The position numbers and the translations under genes are program-made. From Bog-473 sp963828505 (GTDB taxonomy: Bacteria; Actinomycetota; Acidimicrobiia; Acidimicrobiales; RAAP-2), in assembly GCA_963828505.1 (NCBI GenBank), contig CAWHFM010000026.1, forward strand, positions 1 to 64,000: 64,000 nt of DNA, in the 5' to 3' direction. Positions 9,795-18,609 of the stretch are shown here, piece by piece (positions within the stretch are counted from its first letter, which is position 1; each line of letters starts with the position of its first letter). The notes beneath the pieces were generated by a model. It had not been told where the DNA came from. It did no database searches and worked only from the letters and a program-made list of their open reading frames with translations.

Positions 9795-9962
9795 ATGACC
9801 TACCAACTCCGTCCCTGCGTGTTGTTCGACGTCGATGGGACACTCGCCGGACCGAGCGTCGCCAGGCATCGGAAATGCCGACGGGTTCAAACGAAGCCGA
9901 AGCGCCTTCGTTCTGGGGCCTGCGTCCCGAGGCGTGACTCTTGGTACGCCAAGCCAAGCTGA
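9795..9962 (+). pseudogene. HAD-family phosphatase 5' fragment
   Basis: The ATG at 9795 opens MTYQLRPCVLFDVDGTLAG, the HAD motif I (DxDGT) in its normal N-terminal position. After about 23 residues the sequence becomes unrelated Arg-rich text and stops at 9962. Only the first motif survives, so this is read as a truncated remnant. Confidence 0.5.
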
Positions 9963-10086
9963 TCAGATTGACTCGGGCCTGTTGAGCCCTTCCGAGGTCA
10001 CCGCCATCTCCTACGGCGATGCAGCCGATGCCACTGTGTATGACCCGCGAGCCGCGGGAAGGGTCGCTCTACTCATCGGACGTGGA

Positions 10087-10260
10087 TCAGAGCGTCTTGA
10101 TGAGCCCACCGTCGATGGTGAAGTCGGGCCCAGTGATGTTTGCGGCGCGCTTGCTGAAGGGAAGACGATAACGTCCGCTACTTCCACTAGGGCAGTGAGT
10201 CGACCCGTGGCCGCATCTCCGGTGGCTTGCTGGGCAACCTCAGACCCGTCACCTCCGGAG
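10087..10260 (-). pseudogene. C-terminal remnant of a short-chain dehydrogenase
   Basis: Minus-strand reading gives SEVAQQATGDAATGRL then VADVIVF and, after one frame change, SKRAANITGPDFTIDGGLIK before a stop. This matches the C-terminal end of classical SDRs (cofactor/substrate loop then IxGxxxxxDGG). The NAD-binding and catalytic parts are gone. Confidence 0.6.
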
Positions 10261-10293
10261 GCACGAGCGACGTGGGATAGCCATCAGTCGGCG

Positions 10294-11271
10294 GTGCGAC
10301 CACCCGATGTCCCGTCCGGGTTTGTCGATCAAGATGGTTTGGTGCTGGCGAATCACTCTGGGGTGGAGGAAGCCGATCTCAGTGCCTGGTGCCGCCTCCA
10401 CCTGGGCTCCGAGATTAGCGATGTGCTGTTCTGCACGGGCCACCTTTCTACGGTCGTGGGTGTCGAGCTGACCTCGGCTCGACGCGTCGTGGTCAAACTG
10501 CGTCCTCCCTCACCTCGGCTGCTGGGATGCGCCGTGGTCCATCGATGGGCCTTCGATCAGGGCTTTCCTTGCCCCGAACCGCTCGTCGACCCGGCGCCCT
10601 TGGGCAATCTCGTGGCCAGCGCCGAAGCGATGACCTCGGGCGGGGCCGTCTTTCCGACCTCGTCTCGTGCTCCGACGCCTTTCGCCACGGCTCTCGTGCG
10701 CTTGGTCGAGCTCGCACCAAGGGCGACCGGGGTCCCCTCCCTTGACCCCCAGCCGGCGTGGACGCGCCCAGATTTCGCGAGGTCCGAACTCTGGCCGACA
10801 CCCGACGACCGGACCGTCGATCTCAACGCGACGGAGGGACCGGAATGGCTCGACGAGGCAGGACGACTGGCACGAGAACGGCTGGCCGCATCTTCCTCGG
10901 CCTTGGCCGTTGGCCATGGCGACTGGTACACGGCGAACCTGCGCTGGAAGGGGGACGACCTCTATACGGCGTGGGACTGGGACAGCGTTATTGCCGCTCC
11001 TGAGCCTGTTATTGCGGGTCTCGCCTCCGCCGTCTACCCCGTTACCGAGGCCGGCACCGAGGCGACAGTCGCTGAGTCAGCGGCGTTCTTGGACGCCTAC
11101 CAAGGGGCTCGTGGGCGCTCGTTTCGCGATGAAGAGCTGACCGAGGCGTGGGCAGCTGGACTCTGGCTACGCGCCTTCGACGCCAAGAAGCAGTTCGTAA
11201 CGGAGGGTGTCGCGTTGTCTTTGAGTGAGGCCGAAGGCCTGCAGCGCGGGCGCAAGGCCTCGGGTTTGTAG
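10294..11271 (+). CDS. aminoglycoside phosphotransferase (APH)-fold kinase
   Basis: The open frame extends further 5', but its first part overlaps SDR debris on the other strand. A start at GTG 10294 or GTG 10342 is therefore preferred, giving about 310-325 aa. The kinase signature is ALAVGHGDWYTANLRW (Brenner-type HGDxxxxN catalytic loop) followed by AWDWDSVI (metal-binding D). VVVKLRPP may hold the ATP-binding lysine. The substrate is unknown; APH-fold enzymes phosphorylate antibiotics, sugars, choline or homoserine. The N-terminus is uncertain. Confidence 0.7.
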   Translation: MRPPDVPSGFVDQDGLVLANHSGVEEADLSAWCRLHLGSEISDVLFCTGHLSTVVGVELTSARRVVVKLRPPSPRLLGCAVVHRWAFDQGFPCPEPLVDPAPLGNLVASAEAMTSGGAVFPTSSRAPTPFATALVRLVELAPRATGVPSLDPQPAWTRPDFARSELWPTPDDRTVDLNATEGPEWLDEAGRLARERLAASSSALAVGHGDWYTANLRWKGDDLYTAWDWDSVIAAPEPVIAGLASAVYPVTEAGTEATVAESAAFLDAYQGARGRSFRDEELTEAWAAGLWLRAFDAKKQFVTEGVALSLSEAEGLQRGRKASGL

Positions 11272-11472
11272 CCCTTTGAGGTACTCGGATGAACGACCCG
11301 CTCCCGCGTACGGGGCTACTGTGAGTCGAACTGAAACCGAAACGGCCTGAGCAATCTCCTCCAAAATCTCAAACTGGTCTCGTTGGATTTCCTCTCTCAT
11401 CCGGTGAATGGCTGTGCCCGCGAACGTGACCAACATGCCGATGGCTTGAGCGCCCTGTTGCTGCCCCGCGAG

Positions 11473-11673
11473 CTACACAAGACTCTGCCAGAACTGCAGG
11501 AGTTCGTCAGGGACTTCGTTGAATTGGTCGGACGATTCAGGTGCCAACGCGGGATCGTTGTAAACGACAGGCGCCTCTCGGACTCCGGCGGCCACGTCGT
11601 CGACCAGTGACATGGGGACCGCGAGAGTCGCCGCGCGCACAGGCTCGGATGCGCTCTTCTCCGGCTCCGGCAT
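11473..11673 (-). CDS. hypothetical protein, possibly cut by an amber stop
   Basis: 66 aa from the ATG at 11673, ending at TAG 11473-11475. The same frame continues directly as LAGQQQGAQAIGMLVTFAGT, then EEIQRDQFEILEEIAQAVSV, running to 11167. The two parts could be one interrupted protein of about 170 aa. No family is recognised. The distal part lies antisense to the end of the APH-fold gene. Confidence 0.35.
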   Translation of the reverse strand: MPEPEKSASEPVRAATLAVPMSLVDDVAAGVREAPVVYNDPALAPESSDQFNEVPDELLQFWQSLV

Positions 11674-11697
11674 GATCGTATTCTAGGACTGGTTCTT

Positions 11698-12150
11698 TTA
11701 GTGCCGCCTAATCGCCGTGGCACGTCGCTGCTCATCGCCGTTGGCACCGTGACACTGCTTGTATTTCTTGCCGCTCCCGCAGTAGCAGCGGCCGTTACCT
11801 GCAGGTTCACCCGGCCTCGTCAGCCACTCGTACCTCGTGATCGCGTCGGCGAAGTTGCGGTAGCGGTTCGCGGTCCTGTCGACCTCGTACGCCATCACAA
11901 GGTCAACCAACTCGATCAGAGCGGCGATGACTGCGGAGCCTCTAGTCAGATTGTCTACGGCGACCCACCGAACTGAAGGCGGCAACCCTTCAGCAGCGCT
12001 ATGGGCGTGCCCTGGGTCTCCAACGGCTGCTGTATTCAGTGCCCTACGAAGCGCCTGGAGGTCATGAGTCGGGATTGGTGGTACCCGAACGAGACTCCAC
12101 AGCCGCTGCCAACCTTGCACATACTCATATTGTCGTATCTCAGGTCGCAC
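11698..12150 (-). CDS. SEC-C motif protein
   Basis: 150 aa from GTG 12150. The C-terminus carries the SEC-C zinc motif CYCGSGKKYKQCHG (CxCx(8)CH). That motif is found at the end of SecA and on many small proteins of unknown role. The first about 100 residues are predicted helical (LNTAAVGDPGHAHSAAEG, VIAALIELVDLVMAYEVD) and are not recognised. It may act as an adaptor or in nucleic-acid-linked defence, as proposed for some SEC-C proteins; that is speculative. Confidence 0.75.
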   Translation of the reverse strand: MRPEIRQYEYVQGWQRLWSLVRVPPIPTHDLQALRRALNTAAVGDPGHAHSAAEGLPPSVRWVAVDNLTRGSAVIAALIELVDLVMAYEVDRTANRYRNFADAITRYEWLTRPGEPAGNGRCYCGSGKKYKQCHGANGDEQRRATAIRRH

Positions 12151-12349
12151 TCGCGTCGTCAGACAACGGACAGATAATCGTCTGCACGGCTATTGGTGGG
12201 AGAAGGTATTTGGTACTCGCGTAGATTTGACACCCGCCGCAAGCAGGTCGGCCCAGATGTGGAAGGCGTTATCGTCCTTCAGCCCGGTCCCGTCCTGCCT
12301 GCTGTTCCGCGAGATAGTTCACGGCCCAGCGAAGCGCGGTGCGGACGCA

Positions 12350-12788
12350 GTGGAGATCGACCGGGACGAGGCGATCAAGACACTGAACGACATCGTCGAG
12401 CTTGAGCTTGCGGGTGTCGTGCGTTTCACCCCAATACTCGCTCATGGTATTTGGGCACGCCCGCATCCCGATCATGGGCTGGATGCACGAGCAGGCGCAG
12501 CAGTCGCTTGCCCATGCCATTCAGGCGGGTGAGGAGGTCACCGCACTCGGGGGCAGCGTATCGCTGGGCATCGGAGAGCTGGTTGGTACCCACCACCCGT
12601 CCGTCGATGACATCCTCCAAGAGATGCTGGTCCAAGAGCGCCGAGGCATTAAGTTGTACCGCCAGCTCCTAGCGCTGGCTCAAGGACGCAGCGTCTCACT
12701 CGAAGAGCTGGCCCGTCAGATGATCCGCAGCGTAGAACTTGATGTCGCAGAGATCGAGAAGATGCTGCGCAAACGGGCCGACGCGTAG
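12350..12788 (+). pseudogene. bfr: bacterioferritin/ferritin-like diiron protein, one frameshift
   Basis: Reading from GTG 12350 gives VEIDRDEAIKTLNDIVELEL then AGVVRFT. A one-base expansion in the CCCC run at 12429-12432 forces a frame change, after which QYSLMVFGHARIPIMGW, EQAQQSLAHAIQAGE, LQEMLVQERRGIKLY and VELDVAEIEKMLRK follow. The four-helix pattern and the E...E..H spacing are those of bacterioferritin-like proteins of about 145 aa. Deleting one C restores a complete protein. It would store iron or detoxify peroxide, fitting the nearby catalase. Frameshift versus sequencing error is unresolved. Confidence 0.78.
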
Positions 12789-12950
12789 CCACACGTTGGT
12801 TAATACGACGACGATGGCTGTGGTTGCTAGTGCGACCACTATGTGAAGAACCATTTCACCTCCTGGGCGAAAGCCCACCATCGGTGAGCGCGGTGAGCCT
12901 TCCTTGGCTAGGGCGATACACTGCGGGAGAAGCCATGGAAGGAGCGCCCG

Positions 12951-13235
12951 ATGCCAGAGTTCGGCGAAACCGCAAGTGATTTTTTTCGTAGCATTATTCA
13001 CTCTCTGGAAGAAGAGGCCGATCGGTTGCCGTCACCCACGGCCATCATGGACTCACTTCGGGAGTTTGACCCGACGCCGGAACACATAACTGACGTGGCC
13101 GCCAAATGCGCTGACGCTGTCACAGCATTCGGCAAGGTCCTGGCCGGCATGGTGCAAGGGGCTCGGGAAAGTGCGAAAGTGGATGACCCGATGCCCGATC
13201 ACATCGAGATCCCCGACGACCTGAGCGGTCTCTAA
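12951..13235 (+). CDS. small hypothetical protein
   Basis: 94 aa, acidic and helical, starting MPEFGETASDFFRSIIHSLE with AAGGAG about 9 nt upstream. It ends DDPMPDHIEIPDDLSGL. No signal peptide or membrane segment is seen, and no family is recognised. It lies alone between the bacterioferritin pseudogene and the integrase remnant. Confidence 0.55.
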   Translation: MPEFGETASDFFRSIIHSLEEEADRLPSPTAIMDSLREFDPTPEHITDVAAKCADAVTAFGKVLAGMVQGARESAKVDDPMPDHIEIPDDLSGL

Positions 13236-13443
13236 CTTGTTTCGACCTGGAAAAGTCGGTGTAGGCACGAAAGTGAGATCCGTGTAAATCCCCACTGGCT
13301 GGCTGCGTAGGACCTCGCCTTGTCCCCTCCGGTCATAGTTGCCCCCGTTTCCGGTGGTTTCCGGCCATTATCACGGAATCGTCCGTGAGCCGGAAGGTAG
13401 CTGACGGATCGGACCTTCGGGCGTACCCTCGCCTCCCTCAGTG

Positions 13444-13889
13444 TCACGGCGTCTCACGCACCGGTCGTTCGGCCAGTCCCGCGCCAAGTTGCGCGGCGTA
13501 GAACCGGTCGAGGTCATGCGCCGTCAGTGTGTCGAGGCGCTTCGCCCCGAGTGCTGGGCGAATTTGCTTGGCGATCTTGCGCAGATGCTCGTGCAACGTT
13601 TTCGGCGACGATCCCATCCTTTCGCCGTGGGCGGTCCACTCGTCGAGCAGCACACCGAATGTCGCCGCGCTCCCACGGTGCCCGGCCCGCTCCACTTCTG
13701 CCACAAGCGCAGCGAGTTGCTTGGCGGCTTCGCGCCTGCCGGCTCCCGGCTCTCGTCGCGGCGCGGTGTACACCCGGCTCCTCTGTTTCGGCTTTCCCGT
13801 AATCGGGTCCCTTCCAAGAAACACACGCAGCTCTCCCACCATCCCGGTGCCTTCTCCCGCATCGTGCCCGCCATGACGATGTCCGCCAT
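13444..13889 (-). pseudogene. tyrosine integrase N-terminal remnant
   Basis: From ATG 13889 the frame reads MADIVMAGTMREKAPGWWE, then shifts to LRVFLGRDPITGKPKQRSRV (arm-binding AP2-like segment). FGVLLDEWTAHGER and KTLHEHLRKIAKQIRPALGA with LTAHDLDRFYAAQ follow (SAM-like core-binding domain). It stops at 13444 before any catalytic R-H-R-Y motif. It points away from the attachment-site sequence at 13979/15402, as integrases usually do, so it looks like the relic of an earlier element at the same site. Confidence 0.78.
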
Positions 13890-13978
13890 GACGAGGGATT
13901 GCAGGGATCCTGAAGGGACAGCGCTTGTTCTCCACTTCTTCGAAACAAGAATATGTGGCCTGAGCTGGACATTCTCGG

Positions 13979-13994
13979 TCGGCGCCCCCGGCAG
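13979..13994. repeat. 16-bp left copy flanking the IS481-like element
   Basis: TCGGCGCCCCCGGCAG directly abuts the left end of the element and is repeated at 15399-15414 against the right end. It is probably a target-site duplication; because the sequence is part of a tRNA 3' end it could instead be an attachment-site relic. Confidence 0.75.
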
Positions 13995-15398
13995 TGTGTG
14001 ATTTCAGGACATAGGCGACACCCCCGAGCCGGGATGTGTCAAGACATAGGAGACACCTGAGGTGGAAGGGGCTTCCTATGGACAAGGGCCGGTTCTTGAT
14101 CGAGACGCACCTGCGGAGCGGTCGCCCCATCGGCGAGCTCGCTGCCGCGCACGGGGTGAGCCGCGGCTGGCTCTACAAGCTCTTGGCCCGCTACCGGCGC
14201 GAAGGTCCCGGGGGTCTCGAGCCGCGCTCGCGGCGTCCGCGGACCTCGCCGACGCGCATCGCCGATCTCTACGAGGACGAGATCGTGGCCTGGCGCAAGC
14301 ACCTCGAAGAGGGGGGCTTTGACGCCGGAGCGGCGACTATCCACTTCCACATGTCGAGTCCGGGGCGCAACGTGCCGTCGGTGCCCACCATCTGGCGGTG
14401 CTGCGCGCCCGGGGCTTCGTCACCCCGCAACCGCACAAGCGCCCAAAGAGCTCGTGGAAGCGCTTTTGTGCCGAGTTCCCCAACGAGACCTGGCGGGGCG
14501 ACGTGACCCACGTCGAAGTGGCGAACGGCGTCGTCTTGGAGGTCTTGAACCTCATCGACGAACACTCGCGCCTGTGCGTGGCCAGCCACGTCTTCGCCTC
14601 CACCCGTTCCTCCGACGTGGTGCGCACCTTGCACACCGCCGCGTCGAGGTGGGGCTATCCGCAGCGCTTTTTGTCCGACAACGGCCGCATCTTCGTCTCT
14701 CCGCGCGGCGAGCAGATCGGGGCGCTCGAGATCGAGCTGCTCGCACTCGGGATCAAGACCAAGCACTCGCGTCCCTACCACCCGGGACCTGCGGCAAGGT
14801 CGAGCGCTTCCACCAGACGATGAAGAAATACCTGGCCCGCCAAGAGCCGGCCACAACCAAGAAGCAGCTCCAGGGCCAGCTCGACCGTTTCGTCGCGTAC
14901 TACAACGCCGTGCGCCCGCACCGCTCCTTGGGGCGTCGCACGCCCCTCGAGGCCTTCAGGGCCCGGGAGAAGGCGCGCCCGTCCAATCCGAGCATCGACG
15001 TCAGCGGCTATCGGGTCCGGCGCGACAAGGTGGACAAGGCGGGCCGGGTCACCTTGCGCTACCGGGGCAAGATGTACCACCTCGGGGTGGGCAATGCCTA
15101 TGCCGGCCGGCGGGTCCTGCTCTTGGTCGCCGGGCTCGACGTGCGCATCGTCGCCACGGACGACGCCTCACCGTTGCGCCACCTCACCTTGGACCCGAGC
15201 GTGGACTACCAGCGCATGCCCTGAGCCCCAAGACGCGAAATCCCTGATCGAGTGCTGGGGCACATGACCCGGGTCCTTGCTTCGGGGCCTCTCAGCGAAT
15301 CTGAGCGGGTCCCTTTGCGGGCGGGAGCCACTTCATAGAGCGAATCCTGCGTCTACGATGTCTTGACACAGCTGTCTCCGATGTCTCGCGACATCACA
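13995..15398 (+). mobile_element. IS481-like insertion sequence with broken transposase
   Basis: 1404 bp. Left end TGTGTGATTTCAGGACATAG and the inverted right end TGTGATGTCGCGAGACATCG are imperfect inverted repeats. Each is followed by a second inner GTCAAGACAT motif. It contains one plus-strand transposase in three frames. The flanking 16-bp direct repeats are slightly longer than usual for the family. Confidence 0.78.
14078..15224 (+). pseudogene. IS481-family DDE transposase, two frameshifts
   Basis: The start is ATG 14078 (MDKGRFLIETHLRSGRPI). An N-terminal HTH (IGELAAAHGVSRGWLYKLLA) is followed by a frame change near 14397. The rve-type DDE domain then shows Asp in WRGDVTHVEV and Asp in RFLSDNGRIF, and after a second change near 14790 Glu in GKVERFHQTM. 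Both lesions look like loss of one G from a short G run. The protein ends with RPHRSLGRRTPLEAF and a C-terminal SH3-like segment. All three catalytic residues survive. Confidence 0.85.
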
Positions 15399-15414
15399 TC
15401 GGCGCCCCCGGCAG
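15399..15414. repeat. 16-bp right copy flanking the IS481-like element
   Basis: Second copy of TCGGCGCCCCCGGCAG, overlapping the first 13 bases of the left attachment site of the integrative element. Confidence 0.75.
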
Positions 15415-15426
15415 GATTCGAACCTG
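15402..15426. other. attL: left attachment site of the tRNA-Arg element
   Basis: 25 bp identical to the 3' end of tRNA-Arg (acceptor strand, T-stem and T-loop) at 25504-25528. Sequence beyond it does not form a tRNA, so this is a duplicated partial tRNA end beside the integrase. Confidence 0.85.
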
Positions 15427-15597
15427 TGATTCGGCCACCGGCGTCGCGGCGCCCCTACCAGCACGAAGGCGCCGAATCCGCACGCCAGAGGCGCTATTTG
15501 AGCCCGTCGGCTACGGTCGAGGACTGCCGTTGAGTACCGTCTAAGGTCGTCTCGCTATTGCACGATGTTGCACGGGAATCCCCGGCAGGAGGACGCC

Positions 15598-16775
15598 ATG
15601 CCCGCACCCAAGCGCCAACCACGACGCAGCTACGGCGCCGTCCGCCCTTTGCCCTCAGGCCGCTTCCAGGCCTCGTATATCGGCCCAGACGGCCGCCGGC
15701 ACCCCGCAGAGGACACCTTCGACACGAAGGGCGACGCGGACGCCTGGCTGGCCGCTCAGCGCACCGACATCGCACGGGGCGAGTGGAGGCGACCCGGACC
15801 ACGCCGTCCCGCCGCGGCGAACTTCGGAACGTACGCGGCGACGTGGCTGGCGACGCGTGACCTCACCGGGAGGACCCGCGACGAGTACCGAAAGCTCCTC
15901 GAGCGCCATCTGATGCCCACCTTCGGCGAGCTCGACCTCGACGAGATCACCCCGGCCATGGTGCGCCAGTGGCACGCCGGGCTCGCCGCCGTCACCGGCC
16001 CCACCGCGCCGCGCCCATTCCTACGGCGCTGCTCAAGACCATCATGGCGACCGCGGTCGCCGACGACTTGATCGAAGCGAACCCGTGCCGCATCCGGGCA
16101 GGGTCCAAGACCAGCCGGGCCCGCCCGATCCGCCCAGCGACCTTGCCCGAGCTGCGCACCATCGCGGACGCCATGCCCGAGCGCTTCCGCTTGGCGGTCC
16201 ATCTCGCCGCGTGGTGCGCGCTGCGCTTCGGCGAGGTGGCCGAGCTCCGTCGCAAGGACATCGACCTCGCTGGCGCCAAGATCCGGGTGCGCCGCGGCGT
16301 GACCTGGGTCAAGGGCGTGGGCGACATCGTCGGCGCGCCGAAGTCCGACGCCGGGGTGCGCGACGTGGCCATCCCGCCCCACCTCGTTTCAGAGGTCCGG
16401 TCGCACCTGCTCACCCACGCGCAGCCCGGTCGTGACGGTCTGTTGTTCTACTCCGCTACGGGCGGTCACCTGCGCTCGAACTCGAACATGCACAAGGCGT
16501 TCCACGAGGCGCGCAAGGTGGCCCGGCGCCCCGATCTCACCTTCCACGACCTGCGCCACACCGGCGCCACGCTCGCCGCCGCCGCCGGCGCCACCGTCGC
16601 CGAGCTCATGGCGCGCATCGGGCACGCCACGCCACAGATGGCGATGCGCTACCAGCACGCGAGCGCTGAGCGCGACCAGGCGATCGCACACGCGCTCAGC
16701 GACTTCCACGAGGCCGACGTCGTCGAGCTGCGACCGCGAGCGAAGTCGGCGGCGAAGCGCAGGCGCGCACTGTGA
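15598..16775 (+). pseudogene. int: tyrosine site-specific integrase, two closely spaced indels
   Basis: ATG 15598 with AGGAGG 6 nt upstream. The arm-binding region is GAVRPLPSGRFQASYIGPDG, and the core-binding domain is TGRTRDEYRKLLERHLMPTF. Between about 16005 and 16040 two inserted bases move the frame twice (AHSYG in one frame, ALLKTIMATAVADDLI in the next). The catalytic domain then reads intact: Arg in CALRFGEVAELR, HDLRHT, GHATPQMAMRYQH with the Tyr nucleophile. It would recombine attP with the tRNA-Arg end. The stop overlaps the next gene by 4 bp (GTGA). The lesions are confined to about 35 bp. Confidence 0.88.
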
Positions 16776-17380
16776 GCGCGACCGCTCACAACCCAGGGGT
16801 GAGGATCGCCACCAACCTCTGGCAGGTCTGGGCTGGCGTGGCGCTTTGGTACGAAGCCACCGCCCACCAGGAGCGCGAGACCGTAGTGATGGGCCCGGAG
16901 GCGGAAGGATTCCTCGAGGCCTTCGAAGCCGAGCTCCACTCCTCGCTCATTTCCGTTGTCTCGTGCGCCCTCTCGATCGAGGCCCTCTTCGGGACGCTCG
17001 TCGCCGCGGTGCCGTCGGCTCGGAAGAAATGTGACAGCCGAGAGGCGACCATCCGAGAGTCGTTCAAAATGCTCTTTCACACGGGGCAACACAACGATCG
17101 CTGGGTCAGCGAGTTCGGTTGGCTCTTCGGTTTGCGCGACATGGCGGTCCACCACGCGGCGAAGCCATACGACTCCCGGCCCCATAAGTCGGACGTCACC
17201 AACTCCGGACTGGAGAACGAGCTCGACTGCTCCGAATCGGCGCGGCGGGCCGTGGACCTCATGTTGGAAGTGCTCGAAGTCGCCACGTCGAAACCCAAGA
17301 ATATCGCCACAAAGTGGGCGTCCGAGAACCGAGCCGCGGTCGAGGACCTGGGCACGAAGCGTTTGCAGCGGACGGTCTAG
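16772..17380 (+). CDS. HEPN-like protein coupled to integrase
   Basis: 202 aa from GTG 16772, overlapping the integrase stop by 4 bp, so the two are co-translated. It is mostly helical. SLISVVSCALSIEALFGTLV followed by LFGLRDMAVHHAAK presents an RxxxxH motif (R-DMAV-H), the hallmark of HEPN ribonuclease-fold proteins in toxin and defence systems. I do not recognise a named family, and the motif is short enough to arise by chance. As cargo right behind int it is a candidate accessory or defence gene. Confidence 0.6.
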   Translation: MSATAHNPGVRIATNLWQVWAGVALWYEATAHQERETVVMGPEAEGFLEAFEAELHSSLISVVSCALSIEALFGTLVAAVPSARKKCDSREATIRESFKMLFHTGQHNDRWVSEFGWLFGLRDMAVHHAAKPYDSRPHKSDVTNSGLENELDCSESARRAVDLMLEVLEVATSKPKNIATKWASENRAAVEDLGTKRLQRTV

Positions 17381-17485
17381 GCCGGTCGCCTTGAGGATGG
17401 ATACCTACGACCCGGGCGACGACCGCAACACCCGGTCATCGTGGCGCTCCGCGCCGACCGCACCTCCGGAGCGCCTGGGGCGCGG

Positions 17486-17965
17486 TCATGGGTCGGAGCT
17501 CTCAAACTGAACGTATCGGCTGAACCATGCTGCACTGCTGGGATCGCAGGCATGCAGCGCCCGCAAGAAGTCCACGAAGTTGCGAAACACCACGTTGCTC
17601 TTATTCAGGTCCCACGGAGCCGGTCCATCACCTCGGAGGGTCGTCAAGTGCATGGTGCGCTTGTTGATGTAGTCCCGATCCTGTTGCGTAAGGCAGCACC
17701 GGCGCCCCCATGTCGGCAGGAAGTCGACGGCGACAACGTCGTCTCCTTTTGCGGGTCTTTCCCTGCTTAGAAAGTCCTCCAGCGCCCGGGCGTGCACGAG
17801 TACGGATTCGAGCAAGGCGTTCCGAACAACGTCTCGTTCCTTGGGCAATACACGGTCCGGCGGTGGGAAGTTCTGCTCAATGAGCTGGGTCGCCCCGGAC
17901 AGCATGAAGGCTTCATAGGCGACGTGTTCTGCCATGTCCTTCATTGAGCGGGTGTCGTCGGTCAC
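17486..17965 (-). CDS. conserved-looking protein of unknown function
   Basis: 159 aa from ATG 17965. It reads NALLESVLVHARALEDFLSR, DDVVAVDFLPTWG, then YINKRTMHLTTLRGD, a helix-loop-helix layout seen in uncharacterised bacterial proteins with LESFLxHxRxLxDF and NKxxxHLTxxR blocks. It lies alone on the minus strand between the HEPN-like gene and WhiB. There is no signal peptide or membrane segment. A role in element defence or abortive infection would be a guess. Confidence 0.55.
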   Translation of the reverse strand: MTDDTRSMKDMAEHVAYEAFMLSGATQLIEQNFPPPDRVLPKERDVVRNALLESVLVHARALEDFLSRERPAKGDDVVAVDFLPTWGRRCCLTQQDRDYINKRTMHLTTLRGDGPAPWDLNKSNVVFRNFVDFLRALHACDPSSAAWFSRYVQFESSDP

Positions 17966-18034
17966 GGACCAACGATAGGGAATGCCGAAATCCTCGACGC
18001 ACGCACCTGTAGTCCCCCGCCGACGACGAGCAAC

Positions 18035-18286
18035 TCACCACATGGGACGTCCTCGCTCAGCCGGCGTGAGGCCACCCCGGACGCCGTAGCGCCGCCGGGC
18101 GGGGTCCTCCGTGGCCCGGGCCTCGTCGAGGCACTCAGAGCGCACCGGGCAGGTCTGACAGATGGCGCAGGCGATGCGTTGCGACCACTGGTCCTCGGCA
18201 TAGAACAGCGACGTGCGTCCGTGGCAGGCTGCGGCCTCCTGCCATTCGCTCGTCCCGGCGAGCTCGACCAGCTCGGCGAATGTCAC
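18035..18286 (-). CDS. WhiB-family iron-sulfur transcription regulator
   Basis: 83 aa from GTG 18286. It shows the WhiB four-cysteine cluster: ACHG, then ICQTCPVRSEC, and the turn YGVRGGLTPAER. It therefore binds a redox-sensitive [4Fe-4S] cluster and acts with the primary sigma factor. WhiB genes are actinobacterial and common on actinophages. It overlaps the upstream HTH gene by 4 bp (GTGA) and closes the TIR-HTH-WhiB operon. It probably controls element or host genes. Confidence 0.92.
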   Translation of the reverse strand: MTFAELVELAGTSEWQEAAACHGRTSLFYAEDQWSQRIACAICQTCPVRSECLDEARATEDPARRRYGVRGGLTPAERGRPMW

Positions 18287-18600
18287 GCCGGCAGCGACAC
18301 GCCGAGAACCGCGGTGGCCGTGATCCGGCTGGTGCGCTTCGTCGACGGAGCGGCGAGGCGCGAGATGGTCGACGCCGAGACGCCCGCTCTCTTCGCCACC
18401 TCGCCGCGGGTCAGCCCGGCAGCCTCGAGGAGCTCGACGTGACGACGAGCTCGGCCGGCCGGAATCCTCGTGGCCGGGTCAGCGCCGGCGCGGACTCGCC
18501 GCATGGCCCAGGCGGTCTTGCCCTCGGCGAGCAGAGCGCGGTGGCAGTCGTCGCAGCGGCAGCGGTGGTGCCGCCAGCCCGTCGCCGTGCCGTGCGTCAC
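18283..18600 (-). CDS. actinophage-type HTH DNA-binding protein
   Basis: 105 aa from GTG 18600. The N-terminus MTHGTATGWRHHRCRCDDCH has the small Cys-rich head common in actinophage proteins. The C-terminus contains a helix-turn-helix, LTRGEVAKRAGVSASTISRL. It starts 9 bp after the TIR gene stop and overlaps WhiB, so all three are one transcript. It is a likely repressor or activator of element genes. Confidence 0.82.
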   Translation of the reverse strand: MTHGTATGWRHHRCRCDDCHRALLAEGKTAWAMRRVRAGADPATRIPAGRARRHVELLEAAGLTRGEVAKRAGVSASTISRLAAPSTKRTSRITATAVLGVSLPA

Positions 18601-18609
18601 CGCCGTCGC

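Noticed and set aside
9835..10293. 5' extension of the APH-fold frame
   Set aside because: Overlaps SDR and HAD remnants and lacks family-like sequence, so the gene start was moved to about 10294.
12180..12350. Minus-strand fragment (TALRWAVNYLAEQQAG then frame change to NAFHIWADLLAAGVKS)
   Set aside because: Protein-like but without start, family match or single frame; could be debris, not supported enough to annotate.
15430..15500. Possible second complete tRNA next to attL
   Set aside because: Only the 3' end matches; no acceptor 5' strand, D-arm or anticodon arm can be drawn.
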